Shown: piece after piece, positions 1-8,297 of the stretch | How positions within the stretch are numbered: the first letter of the stretch is position 1 | Layout: each line of letters starts with the position of its first letter | Origin: NZ13-RE01 sp964612975 | GTDB taxonomy: Bacteria > Dictyoglomota > Dictyoglomia > Dictyoglomales > Dictyoglomaceae | DNA: 64,000 nucleotides | Direction: 5' to 3' | Assembly: GCA_964612975.1 (NCBI GenBank) | Contig: CAZTGC010000003.1 | Location: forward strand, 147,552-211,551 | Notes under the pieces: model-generated | Database searches by the model: none | What the model saw: the letters and a program-made list of their open reading frames with translations, nothing else | Told to the model about the DNA's origin: nothing | Made by a program: the position numbers and the translations under genes

Positions 1-686
1 TAGAGGAAAGGATCGAAGAATTAAAAAAAGAAGGGATAGAAGTAGAAGGCTATTACATGGATGTCCTTAATAAAAAGATAGTGGAGGAGGTAGCAGAAAA
101 GGTAAAAGATAGATTTGGAAGAGTTGATATTCTCCTTAATGCTGCAGGAGGAAATATTCCTGAGGCAACCACATCAAAGGATGTAACCTTTTTTGATCTT
201 CCCATTGAGTCCTTGCAAAAAGTAGTGAATTTAAATCTTTTTGGAGGAGCCATTATTCCCAGTCAAGTCTTTGGAAAGATGATGCTGAAAAATAAAGATG
301 GCGGAGTAATAATAAATTTTTCATCTATGGCATCCTTTAGACCTTTAACAAGAACTATAGGTTATTCTGCAGCAAAGGCAGCAGTAAGTAATTTTACCCA
401 ATGGCTAGCAGTATATATAGCTCAGGAATACTCCCCTAAAATCAGAGTAAATGCTATTGCACCTGGATTTTTATTAACAAAACAAAATAGATTTCTCCTT
501 TTAGATGAAAAGGAGGATCTAACACCAAGGGGACAAGCAATTATTAATCATACTCCCATGGGAAGATTTGGAGAGCCCCATGAACTTATTGGTACTATAA
601 TTTGGCTCTCTTCACCTGCAAGTTCCTTCGTAACAGGAGCAGTAATTCCTGTTGATGGAGGATTCAATGCCTACTCAGGAGTATAA
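1..686 (+). CDS. SDR family oxidoreductase, D-mannonate oxidoreductase-like (5' truncated)
   Basis: The reading frame is open to the left edge of the window, so the N-terminus with the nucleotide-binding glycine motif is missing. What remains shows the NAAGGN segment after the first Rossmann half, an SSMAS strand with the catalytic Ser, the YSAAK (YxxxK) catalytic motif and the C-terminal VDGGF signature of classical short-chain dehydrogenases. The ending FNAYSGV resembles YjmF/UxuB-type D-mannonate (fructuronate) oxidoreductases, which reduce fructuronate in hexuronate catabolism. Substrate is inferred from that resemblance only. A terminator follows immediately and the next gene is convergent. 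Confidence 0.85.
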   Translation, partial: EERIEELKKEGIEVEGYYMDVLNKKIVEEVAEKVKDRFGRVDILLNAAGGNIPEATTSKDVTFFDLPIESLQKVVNLNLFGGAIIPSQVFGKMMLKNKDGGVIINFSSMASFRPLTRTIGYSAAKAAVSNFTQWLAVYIAQEYSPKIRVNAIAPGFLLTKQNRFLLLDEKEDLTPRGQAIINHTPMGRFGEPHELIGTIIWLSSPASSFVTGAVIPVDGGFNAYSGV

Positions 687-712
687 AGGTGGGGAAAATC
701 CCCGCCTTTTAA
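686..712 (+). terminator. Intrinsic terminator after the SDR gene
   Basis: GGTGGGG and CCCCGCC pair around AAAA (one G-T pair) and are followed by TTTT. The hairpin lies between convergent genes and overlaps the stop codon of the MgtC gene. Confidence 0.7.
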
Positions 713-1362
713 ATCCATTCAGCACTTATCACATTATCAAGTTCTGCAACTTTTGCTATTACTTCTTCCTCAGAAAGTTTTGCAGGAAGTTTTAAAGAGA
801 TAGTTAAAATCGCCTTTCCCTCCCAAGCTGAAGAAAGCTCAATTTGTTTTATATCCACATTTAATTCTCCCAATAAAGAACCTATAGCTCCAATGGAACC
901 CGGTCTATCTTCTATTACACATCTTAAGGAGATGGGCTTATGACTTCCAATTACTGACACCTCAAATTTCACAGCAAGCATCAATGTTGCTACCACTAAT
1001 AAAGTAGTAATAATTGCAGGCAAATAAAGACCTACTCCAATTGCTAATCCAATACCTGCTACAGTCCATATACTTGCAGCAGTAGTTAACCCTTTAATTG
1101 TTATTCCTGTTCTTAATATGGTTCCTGCACCTATAAAACCGATACCAGTTATCACTTGAGCTGCAATTCTTCCTGGATCTGAGGGATATCTTCCAGGGAA
1201 TCCATATGCAGATACTATCATCATTAAGGTGGAGCCAAGACAGACTAATATATGGGTACGAAGGCCTGCTGGTTTCTCCTCTTTCTCCCTCTCCCAACCT
1301 ATTAATCCTCCTAATAATACTGCCAATAAAAGTCTTAAGATAATATCTAAATCACTAATCAT
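709..1362 (-). CDS. MgtC/SapB family membrane protein
   Basis: This 217-residue protein has four or five hydrophobic segments in its first 140 residues with the family signature GGLIGWERE near residue 18 and the ITGIGFIGAGTI segment near residue 72. Residues 145-217 form a soluble ACT-like tail (RPGSIGAIGSLLGELNVDI). MgtC proteins act at the inner membrane in magnesium limitation and modulate other transporters or ATP synthase; despite old annotations they are not proven magnesium pumps. The gene is monocistronic and convergent to the SDR gene. The ATG at 1362 is the first in the frame before the family signature. Confidence 0.85.
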   Translation of the reverse strand: MISDLDIILRLLLAVLLGGLIGWEREKEEKPAGLRTHILVCLGSTLMMIVSAYGFPGRYPSDPGRIAAQVITGIGFIGAGTILRTGITIKGLTTAASIWTVAGIGLAIGVGLYLPAIITTLLVVATLMLAVKFEVSVIGSHKPISLRCVIEDRPGSIGAIGSLLGELNVDIKQIELSSAWEGKAILTISLKLPAKLSEEEVIAKVAELDNVISAEWI

Positions 1363-1578
1363 GGTTTTAAATTATATCACATATATAGGGTTTTTAATAG
1401 AATACAGCTCTTTATCTGTGGTATACAAATAAAAAGGTCACATACTGTTACTAAAGGGAAAGGTTTTCCAAGGGAATTATGTGGGACTTGCCTTGAGGAA
1501 TAACACAAAAGTAAATATTTTAACGAGAATCTTGTCTAAAATTGTTATATAATATTAAAAAAGAAGTGGAGGTACTTT

Positions 1579-2145
1579 ATGAGAAAATTTATATTGGTAT
1601 CTCTTGTTTTTATGATATTAATATTTAGTCTTTCCCTTTCCCAAACTCAAACCTCAACAGTAACTACGAAACCTGGAACAGTATTTGTTCTTCAGCTTGA
1701 ATCCTTTAGTAAGATTTACAAATCAAATTTTGAAAAAAATATAAAAGCCTTTGACGATACCTTTAAGTTTGGCTCTTCTCTTTATCATCCCATTATAGGT
1801 CTTAACATCTCCTGTTATACTAAAACAAGTCAAAAGGGGTTTCCATATCCCACATTAGCAAATAGAGTTTTAAGGGAACTTTTACCCCTTATAAATGATA
1901 TAATTCTACCTCCTAAAACTCTTGTTAACATAATAATAATGGTACAAGAGAAAAATGATCCCTTCTTAGGAAAAACATTGTTTATTAGTATTCCATATCA
2001 AGCCATAAAAGATTTTATAGTTAAAAGGGATCAGGAAGCCCTTGCAAAGCAAATGATCGTTCTTATCGAAACAGATAAGTTAAATTATCAAAAAGGAGCC
2101 TTTGTATCCTCAAAATATGATTGGGAATGGATCCTAAGATTATAG
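1579..2145 (+). CDS. Exported protein of unknown function
   Basis: I do not recognise this 188-residue protein. Residues 1-22 are a clear signal peptide (MRKF then a hydrophobic core ending SLSLSQ) followed by a Thr/Ser-rich stretch, so the mature protein is extracytoplasmic. The body has no Cys pairs or catalytic motif that I can name. The start is supported by GGAGG eight bases upstream. It is the first gene of a seven-gene same-strand run with gaps of 18 bp or less, and the next gene encodes another small exported protein. A secreted or periplasmic accessory factor is the most that can be said. Confidence 0.7.
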   Translation: MRKFILVSLVFMILIFSLSLSQTQTSTVTTKPGTVFVLQLESFSKIYKSNFEKNIKAFDDTFKFGSSLYHPIIGLNISCYTKTSQKGFPYPTLANRVLRELLPLINDIILPPKTLVNIIIMVQEKNDPFLGKTLFISIPYQAIKDFIVKRDQEALAKQMIVLIETDKLNYQKGAFVSSKYDWEWILRL

Positions 2146-2163
2146 AGGAGAAAAGAGGGGAAA

Positions 2164-2805
2164 ATGATGATATTTAAATTTTTAACCATATTACTTCTTT
2201 TTTCTATTTCCTTTGGGATAACGGAAGAGGGAATACTACAAAATGTATTAAATACCTATAATAAATTAGATACCTTTAGTAGTATATTGGAAGTATATAA
2301 TAGAGAAAGGGAGAAAGAAGAATATTTCATTTTTGAATTTTATTTTAAAAAGCCTGATAATTATAGATTTAATATAATCGAAGGAAAAGATAAAGGTACA
2401 ATTATTATAATGAAAGAGGGAAGAATAAGAATGCAACGAACAGGGGTGTTAAAAGTAATTCCATTAACTTTAAATCCTGATGATCCTTCAGTTTTAAATA
2501 TTAAGAAGAAGAGATTTGATGAAATGGGCTTGGGCTATGTTATTCAAATGATAACTCAAAAACCCATAAAATTTATAGGAGAAGAAAAAATATCAGGAAT
2601 TCCTTGTTTTGTTTTAGAAACGGGACTCAGCAAAGATCGAACTCACAACTTTCTTTCTCAAAAATTCTATATAGATAAAAACTTTATTCCTATAAACATG
2701 GAACAATACGAAGATTATAATGGGGTAAAAACTTTAACTCACAAAAGAACGTATAAAAATTATAAAATTAATCCTGTTTTAGCTAATAATATATTTGAGT
2801 TTTAG
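2164..2805 (+). CDS. LolA-like / DUF1571-like exported lipoprotein carrier-type protein
   Basis: The 213-residue product starts with a signal peptide (residues 1-18, cleaved near SFG). The pattern that follows (a leading helix ending in TYNKLDTFSS, the strand EFYFKKPDNYRF, a KDKGTIIIMKEGRIRM strand pair, then a late FYIDKNFIPI strand) is typical of the LolA/LolB-like half-barrel fold seen in LolA and DUF1571 proteins. Such proteins bind lipid or lipoprotein acyl chains in the periplasm; that role is inferred here from fold only. Two ATGs are adjacent (2164 and 2167), both after GAGGGG. It lies 18 bp after the preceding exported protein gene. Confidence 0.65.
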   Translation: MMIFKFLTILLLFSISFGITEEGILQNVLNTYNKLDTFSSILEVYNREREKEEYFIFEFYFKKPDNYRFNIIEGKDKGTIIIMKEGRIRMQRTGVLKVIPLTLNPDDPSVLNIKKKRFDEMGLGYVIQMITQKPIKFIGEEKISGIPCFVLETGLSKDRTHNFLSQKFYIDKNFIPINMEQYEDYNGVKTLTHKRTYKNYKINPVLANNIFEF

Positions 2806-2818
2806 AAAGGAGGATAGA

Positions 2819-3370
2819 ATGTACAAAGAACTAAAACATAACTTTATTTATTTACTTCACCCCCTTCCTGCTTTCTTAGTGACCAGTAGAAGCAATACAG
2901 GTAAGCAAAATGTTATGGCTGCCTCCTGGATTATTCCATTAAGTATTAACCCACCTTTAGTAGTTCTTAGTCTTAGACCCGAAAGATTTACCCTTCAACT
3001 TATTAGGGAGACTAAGGAATTTGCTATAAATATCCCTCCCTATGAGCTTTCTTCGGCGACCCTTCTATGTGGTAAGATCTCGGGAAGGGATAAGGATAAA
3101 TTTCAATTGGCAAAGCTTACTCCTATACCTGGAAATAAAATTAATGCACCTTTAATAAAGGAGTGTATAGCCCATATAGAATGTGCCTTAGAGGACATTG
3201 TAGATGTAAAGGGAGATCATGTATTAGTTATAGGAAAGGTAGTCTTTGCTCAAGTTGAAGAGGATAAGTTTGATAGAATATATAACCTTCAGAATTTTAA
3301 TCCTTCAATGTATTTAGGACAAGATACCTATACCACCTGCAAGGAGGCAATAAAGATAAACGTGGGGTAA
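2819..3370 (+). CDS. Flavin reductase family protein (FMN-binding split barrel)
   Basis: The sequence SNTGKQNVMAASWIIPLSINPPLVVLSL near residues 20-50 is the FMN-binding region of the flavin reductase-like/NimA split-barrel family; the middle FAINIP and the GKISGRDKDKF loop also fit. These proteins bind FMN and often reduce it with NAD(P)H for a partner enzyme. The ATG at 2819 is preferred because AAAGGAGG sits just upstream; a TTG 24 bp earlier would overlap the previous gene and put the SD inside the coding region. Length 183 residues is normal for the family. It is cotranscribed with envelope and transport genes, with no obvious partner oxygenase. Confidence 0.85.
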   Translation: MYKELKHNFIYLLHPLPAFLVTSRSNTGKQNVMAASWIIPLSINPPLVVLSLRPERFTLQLIRETKEFAINIPPYELSSATLLCGKISGRDKDKFQLAKLTPIPGNKINAPLIKECIAHIECALEDIVDVKGDHVLVIGKVVFAQVEEDKFDRIYNLQNFNPSMYLGQDTYTTCKEAIKINVG

Positions 3371-3378
3371 GGATAAGG

Positions 3379-4497
3379 TTGGAAAAGGTAACAAAATCTT
3401 TCTCCTTAGAAAGGGAATTTACCCTTTTTAAAAGAAAAAAAGGAAGAATTTTAGAGGATCTACCTGAGATAGAAGAAAATAAGGTTTATGCATTAAGGGA
3501 TGTAGATTTATTTATCCCCGAAGGGAAAACCCTTTGTGTTATTGGCCCTTCAGGATGTGGCAAAACTACCCTTTTAAAGGTTATTGCAGGATTAGAAAGA
3601 TCCGATTCTGGGAATATCTACTTTAATGACCAATTGGTAAATGATCTTCCTCCAAAGGATAGAGGAATTGGAATGGTCTTTCAGAATTATGCTTTATATC
3701 CCCATTATGAAGCTCGAGGAAATCTTTCTTTCTATTTTTGGATAAGAAAAAAACCTGAAGAGGAAATAGATGAGAGGATAAAGGAAACTGCCAAAATTTT
3801 AGGGGTTGGATTTGAGGAACTTCTTTCCAAAAAACCCAAAATCTTATCAGGGGGAGAAAAACAAAGGGTTGCTATTGGAAGATGTATTGTAAGAAATCCC
3901 ACATTAATGTTAATGGATGAGCCCTTATCTAATTTAGATGCAAAATTAAGGGTTATAACAAGAACAGAGATTAAAAAATTATTGGTGAGATTTCAGGTAA
4001 CAACAATTTATGTTACCCATGATCAAAGAGAAGCACAAGCCTTAGGAGATATAATCGCAGTTATGAAACAGGGGAGAATATTACAAGTGGGAACCTATGA
4101 GGAACTTATGGAAGAACCTATGGATGCTTTTACTGCTTCCTTTATTGGAATTCCTCCTATGAATCTTTTAAAGGGAGAAGTAATAAATAACAAATTTGTT
4201 TTTAAAAATATAGAAGTTCCTATCCCCTTTAATTATAATAAGAAGGAAATAATCTTAGGTTTTCATCCTTCAAAGATAGAAATTAGTAAAGAGCCAACAA
4301 ATTTAACGGGAGAAATATTCTTTATAGAGAGTCTTCCTTCAGATAAACTTCAAACTATTTATGTGGAAATGGGAAATATAAACCTAAAAATTCAAATTCC
4401 AAGGGAACCTTTATTCCGAGTGGGAGACAAAGTTTATTTGAAGCTTCCTGAAAAAATTTACTTTTTTGATCCTGACACCGAAAAAAGAATTATGTGA
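3379..4497 (+). CDS. Carbohydrate-type ABC transporter ATP-binding protein (MalK/UgpC/MsmK family)
   Basis: This is a 372-residue ABC ATPase with Walker A GPSGCGKTT (near residue 57), Q-loop MVFQNYALYPH, signature LSGGEKQR, Walker B LMLMDEPLSNLDAKLR and an H-loop TIYVTHDQREAQAL. Residues about 250-372 carry the TOBE/regulatory domain, so it belongs to the MalK class that energises sugar importers. An insertion between the polybasic start and Walker A (residues 10-40) slightly lengthens the N-terminus. The start is a TTG eight bases after the preceding stop, with a weak SD. It is the only MalK-type ATPase in the window and lies among genes unrelated to sugar uptake, so it probably serves importers encoded elsewhere, including the two in this window. 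Confidence 0.9.
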   Translation: MEKVTKSFSLEREFTLFKRKKGRILEDLPEIEENKVYALRDVDLFIPEGKTLCVIGPSGCGKTTLLKVIAGLERSDSGNIYFNDQLVNDLPPKDRGIGMVFQNYALYPHYEARGNLSFYFWIRKKPEEEIDERIKETAKILGVGFEELLSKKPKILSGGEKQRVAIGRCIVRNPTLMLMDEPLSNLDAKLRVITRTEIKKLLVRFQVTTIYVTHDQREAQALGDIIAVMKQGRILQVGTYEELMEEPMDAFTASFIGIPPMNLLKGEVINNKFVFKNIEVPIPFNYNKKEIILGFHPSKIEISKEPTNLTGEIFFIESLPSDKLQTIYVEMGNINLKIQIPREPLFRVGDKVYLKLPEKIYFFDPDTEKRIM

Positions 4498-4510
4498 TGG
4501 AGGTTAGATT

Positions 4511-5467
4511 ATGAAAAAAAGAATAATTTTGACAATGTTAGTTCTTTTTCTTCTCGTAACTCCTCTGTTCTCTTGGTCTGCCCATAAAGAGATGACAGAA
4601 ATAATATTGGAACAATTTCCATGGCTAAAAAAGTACAATAATATTAAGGTTACTCCCTATAATTATACTGATACCTCCTTATATAATCCTTCCTATGCGA
4701 TTACATATCGAGGAGAAAAAATTGGAGATAAGATTTCTGCCATTACAATCATTACAAGATATGTGGAAGAACCTGATAGGGGAATGGATGGAAATATAAA
4801 TATAAGTTCAATGCAGAAGTTAACAGGAGGTAGTTCTGGTTGGAGGCATATGTATTTTATTACCTTTCAAGGTTTATGGATCTTAGGGGAAGCTCCAAAG
4901 AGAGCTCTACATTTTTGGAATTTAGCAAGGGAAGCTTTTATGAAAGGGGATTATTATTGGGGATTTAGATTCTTTGCATATAGCCTTCATTATCTCCAAG
5001 ATGTAAGTATGCCCTTTCATGCCTATCCCATGCCTTTAAAAAATGTAGTCCTTGGAATATTTAATTTAGATAAATTAATATCTCAAGGAGAAAACCACCA
5101 CTACACCGTAGAAGATTACCAGGAATACCAAATAAAAAATAGAAATCCTAAGTATATAAAGGTATTAAAGGAAGCAAAACCATTAGAGGTTAATAATCCA
5201 GAAGAGTCGGCAAAAAGAGCAGCATGGATTTCTCGAGATTTCATGGGGAAATTATGGGATTTACAAATAAAATATTATGGTCCTGAGATAAATAATAAGA
5301 AGAATTTTAAGGCAGATCCAAAACTTTTCTTCTTTGAAAATTATTCTCCCTTGAGGGAGAAATATGATAATATTATTCTTCAGGCATTAGAATTTTGTGT
5401 AGGATGGACAAAGGGATATATAATTTTTCTTAAGGATTTTTTAGATAAAATGGGGGAAATTAAATGA
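4511..5467 (+). CDS. Exported zinc-dependent phospholipase C / S1-P1 nuclease fold protein
   Basis: A signal peptide (residues 1-21) precedes Trp22, which fits the mature N-terminal Trp that ligates zinc in this fold. Candidate metal ligands are His25, Asp89 or Asp93, His113, His160 and Asp164 (SLHYLQD), His170 (MPFHA), His197 and Glu201 (HHYTVED). The spacings 160/164/170 and 197/201 match those of His118/Asp122/His128 and His142/Glu146 in Bacillus cereus phospholipase C. The product is probably a trinuclear zinc phosphodiesterase acting on phospholipids or nucleic acids outside the cytoplasm; which one cannot be told. Its stop codon overlaps the start of the HlyD-type adaptor by four bases. 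Confidence 0.8.
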   Translation: MKKRIILTMLVLFLLVTPLFSWSAHKEMTEIILEQFPWLKKYNNIKVTPYNYTDTSLYNPSYAITYRGEKIGDKISAITIITRYVEEPDRGMDGNINISSMQKLTGGSSGWRHMYFITFQGLWILGEAPKRALHFWNLAREAFMKGDYYWGFRFFAYSLHYLQDVSMPFHAYPMPLKNVVLGIFNLDKLISQGENHHYTVEDYQEYQIKNRNPKYIKVLKEAKPLEVNNPEESAKRAAWISRDFMGKLWDLQIKYYGPEINNKKNFKADPKLFFFENYSPLREKYDNIILQALEFCVGWTKGYIIFLKDFLDKMGEIK

Positions 5468-6606
5468 AAAAAATAATTCTCATATTGGGACTAATTTTTA
5501 TTACATTTATTATATTATATTTTTTAACAGATATTTTTACTCCCTCCATAGAGGCTAAAACTATTAAATTAGAAAAAAGAGATCTTCCCATAATAATATC
5601 TGCAACAGGAAATCTATATTTCATGAATAAAGTAGATATTTCTCCCCAAATATCAGGAGTTCTTTTAAAGTTAAAAGTAAAAGTAGGAGATAAGGTTAAA
5701 AGGGGAGATATACTCGCAGAGATAGACGCAAGGGAGATAAAAAAACAGATGGAAAACATAAAATTAATAATGGATACCATAAAGACACAGGAAACCCTTC
5801 AGAATCAAATGAAAATTTTAGGGTCTTTTTTTGGATTTTCCCAAAATAATCCCCAAGGTGATACAAATTCCTTTGAAGGTTTAAAAAATCTTCTGTCTTC
5901 CTATTATGAAAATCTTAAAAATATGTATGAAAACAGATTTGTTAAATCTCCAATCTCAGGAATAGTAGTAAATATTAATATAGAAGAAGGGCAAATTGTT
6001 AAAGAGCAATCCCAATTTAATTTAAATCTCCAAAATTTAAGTCCTTTAAACATTTTTTCCCTTTTAAATCCTTTCTCATCTTCTCCTTCAAATTCATTAA
6101 TGACAATTGTAGATACAGATTCCTTGGTGGCTGACATTAGAGTTGATGAATCCAATGTGCTTAAAATAAAAGAGGGACAGAAAGCAGAAGTTAAAGTAGA
6201 TGCTTTGGGAGAGAAGATATGGGAGGGAAGGGTTAAAAGTATAGCCTTCTCTCCCTCCCTAAGTAAAGATGGAAGCTATGGATATAATGTTAAAGTATCT
6301 GTTCCATCCTTGGGGGATAAAGTAAAAGAGGGAATGTCCGTTTCCACAAATATTCATGTGGGTATTAAGAAAAATGCCTTTGTTATTCCTATGAATTCTG
6401 TTGTCTTTAAAGAAGGAAAAAACTTTGTCTTTATTGTAAATGACAAACATGCATTAGAAAAAGAAGTCTTTTTAGGAGATATTTATGGAGCTATGATTGA
6501 AATTGTAAAGGGATTAAAGGAAAATGATATAGTTATTCTATCTCCATCAAATAAGATAAAGAATGGGAGTAGGGTAAAGATAATTGAGGATTTTAGAGAG
6601 TTTTAA
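5464..6606 (+). CDS. HlyD/MacA-type periplasmic adaptor subunit of an efflux pump
   Basis: The 380-residue protein has one N-terminal membrane anchor (residues 4-24), a first lipoyl half (ISPQISGVLLKLKVKVGDKV), a short helical hairpin, the second lipoyl half (FVKSPISGIVVNINIEEGQIV) and beta-barrel and membrane-proximal domains to the C-terminus. This order is that of MacA-like adaptors that link an inner-membrane pump to the outer membrane. The ATG overlaps the previous stop (ATGA). A FtsX-type permease follows and overlaps its end, so the two form a MacAB-like pair. Substrate unknown. Confidence 0.88.
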   Translation: MKKIILILGLIFITFIILYFLTDIFTPSIEAKTIKLEKRDLPIIISATGNLYFMNKVDISPQISGVLLKLKVKVGDKVKRGDILAEIDAREIKKQMENIKLIMDTIKTQETLQNQMKILGSFFGFSQNNPQGDTNSFEGLKNLLSSYYENLKNMYENRFVKSPISGIVVNINIEEGQIVKEQSQFNLNLQNLSPLNIFSLLNPFSSSPSNSLMTIVDTDSLVADIRVDESNVLKIKEGQKAEVKVDALGEKIWEGRVKSIAFSPSLSKDGSYGYNVKVSVPSLGDKVKEGMSVSTNIHVGIKKNAFVIPMNSVVFKEGKNFVFIVNDKHALEKEVFLGDIYGAMIEIVKGLKENDIVILSPSNKIKNGSRVKIIEDFREF

Positions 6607-7816
6607 ATCTTCTTTTTATTATTTAAAAGTTAGCAAACTTAGATCTTTCCTTACTATTCTTGGAATAATAATTGGAGTTTTTACAGTAATCCTTTTAATT
6701 TCTATTGGACAAGGGGCAAAAAATAGAGTAACTCAGGTAATGCAGGAATTAGGAGGTAATACCCTTTTAATATTTCCCTCTAATATAGAAACTAATGGAG
6801 ATTTTAATACCTTAAGGGAGGAAGCCCAGAGGAGAAGAAACAGAGGTATTCCCCAATTATTTAATTACAGTGATCTTCTTTATTTAAGAAGAATCTTTAG
6901 GGATGAAATTTTAATATCTTCCATGGCTAATTTCTCGCCATCTGTAAAATATAAATTTGTAGAAATAAATGCCCAAGTGATGGGAACAGATAATGAAGGA
7001 CTTATAATATCAAAGGAAGGATTTCTATCTGGAAGATTTTTTACAGAAACTGAAATAAAAAACAGGGAAAAGGTATGTATTGTGGGTCCAAAGATAGCAA
7101 GAGAGATTGCAGAAAATTATGAGCAAGCAGTAAATAAATTCTTAGATATTGGAGGACAAAATTATAGAATAATTGGAGTTTTAAGAGAAAGGGGATTTAC
7201 TTCCTCAAGTTATGAAGATCAAGATAGAAGAATAATAATTCCTATCACAACCCTTTTTTCTATTAAAGGAGATCAAAATTTAAATATAATTGCTGTCCAA
7301 GTGAAAAACCCTGAGGCTTTAGAAATTTATCGCTATAAGTTAATATTCGCATTGAAGCAAAGGAGAGGAAAAACCAATTTTGTTGTTGCAAGACAGGAGG
7401 ATCTTCTTTCTGCTATGAAGGAGATATTAAATATTTTGACCCTTACTTTGGCTGGAATTGCAGGTGTATCCCTTGTAGTGGGTGGAATTGGAATAATGAA
7501 TATCATGTTGGTTTCTGTTATGGAGAGAATAAAGGAGATAGGTATAAGAAAGGCTGTAGGAGCAAAAAGGCGAGATATATTAATCCAATTTCTTGTGGAA
7601 TCTTCTATTCTTAGTATTTTTGGGGGAATAATTGGGATAATATTAGCCTTAATTTCTGGCAAAATTATTGTTAATTTTGGCATACCTTTTTCTATAAATT
7701 TCAATATATTAATCTTAGGATTTTTATTTTCCCTCTCCATAGGATTAATATTTGGAGTTTGGCCTGCCGTAAGGGCTGCAAGTTTAGATCCTATCCAAGC
7801 TTTAAGATCTGAATAA
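6584..7816 (+). CDS. MacB/FtsX-family ABC transporter permease
   Basis: The topology is one N-terminal transmembrane helix (about residues 17-40), a large extracytoplasmic MacB-PCD domain (about 45-270) and three C-terminal helices, with the hallmark GGIGIMNIMLVSVMERIKEI (near residue 300) and GIRKAVGAKRRDI segments. It pairs with the upstream adaptor. The reading frame begins with a TTG lying inside the end of the adaptor gene, a 23-bp overlap; no better start is visible. Unlike MacB it has no fused ATPase domain, and no LolD/MacB-type ATPase gene is adjacent, so the nucleotide-binding subunit must be encoded elsewhere. Confidence 0.88.
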   Translation: MRILESFKSSFYYLKVSKLRSFLTILGIIIGVFTVILLISIGQGAKNRVTQVMQELGGNTLLIFPSNIETNGDFNTLREEAQRRRNRGIPQLFNYSDLLYLRRIFRDEILISSMANFSPSVKYKFVEINAQVMGTDNEGLIISKEGFLSGRFFTETEIKNREKVCIVGPKIAREIAENYEQAVNKFLDIGGQNYRIIGVLRERGFTSSSYEDQDRRIIIPITTLFSIKGDQNLNIIAVQVKNPEALEIYRYKLIFALKQRRGKTNFVVARQEDLLSAMKEILNILTLTLAGIAGVSLVVGGIGIMNIMLVSVMERIKEIGIRKAVGAKRRDILIQFLVESSILSIFGGIIGIILALISGKIIVNFGIPFSINFNILILGFLFSLSIGLIFGVWPAVRAASLDPIQALRSE

Positions 7817-7843
7817 AAATCTTCTGGTAGAATTTTAAAAATC

Positions 7844-7872
7844 TTGACATAAATCTTTTAATTTTATAAAAT
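7844..7872 (+). promoter_or_regulatory. Sigma-A-type promoter for the DUF2089 gene
   Basis: TTGACA at 7844-7849 and TAAAAT at 7867-7872 are separated by 17 bp. The predicted start is near 7879, giving a leader of about 30 nt that carries AAAAGGAG before the ATG at 7910. Confidence 0.7.
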
Positions 7873-7909
7873 TAATTTTGTAAAATTGTAAAAAGGAGAT
7901 TCAAAATTT

Positions 7910-8275
7910 ATGGCACATTATTTACCAAGATGTCCCATATGTGGAAAGGAAATGGTAATCACAAGATTAAAATGTAATTCCTGTGGAATTACATTAGAGG
8001 GAGAATTTTTAGCTAACAAATTGGCATCTCTAAATTCTGAAGAACAGGAATTCTTGGAATTGTTTTTAAGAACCCGAGGAAATGTTAAAGAAATGGAGAG
8101 AATACTGAAAATTTCTTATCCAACCGTTAGAGCTAAATTAGATAATATCTTAAGATCTATTGGATTAATACCCGTTGATGAGGAGGAAGAAAAAACAAGA
8201 ACACGAGAAATTATTGACAAATTAGAAAGAGGAGAAATTAGTGTTCAAGATGCTTTAAAACTCTTAGAGGAATGA
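7910..8275 (+). CDS. DUF2089 family protein, zinc ribbon plus helix-turn-helix
   Basis: Residues 8-25 hold two CxxC knuckles (CPICGKE and CNSCGI) that form a zinc ribbon. Residues 45-85 (LELFLRTRGNVKEMERILKISYPTVRAKL) read as a helix-turn-helix of the DUF2089 type. The last 22 residues (EIIDKLERGEISVQDALKLL) form the short amphipathic module also seen at the N-terminus of YvlB-like proteins. It is a probable transcription regulator. The next gene, 22 bp downstream, encodes a membrane protein carrying the same short module, which suggests the two proteins interact. Confidence 0.8.
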   Translation: MAHYLPRCPICGKEMVITRLKCNSCGITLEGEFLANKLASLNSEEQEFLELFLRTRGNVKEMERILKISYPTVRAKLDNILRSIGLIPVDEEEEKTRTREIIDKLERGEISVQDALKLLEE

Positions 8276-8297
8276 AAAAAAGAGGAGGTTACTTAAA

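Noticed and set aside
1368..1384. Possible fourth Crp-type site upstream of the MgtC gene (TATATCACA).
   Set aside because: Only one half matches; the other half reads TTTAA instead of TGTGA, and the site is too close to the start codon.
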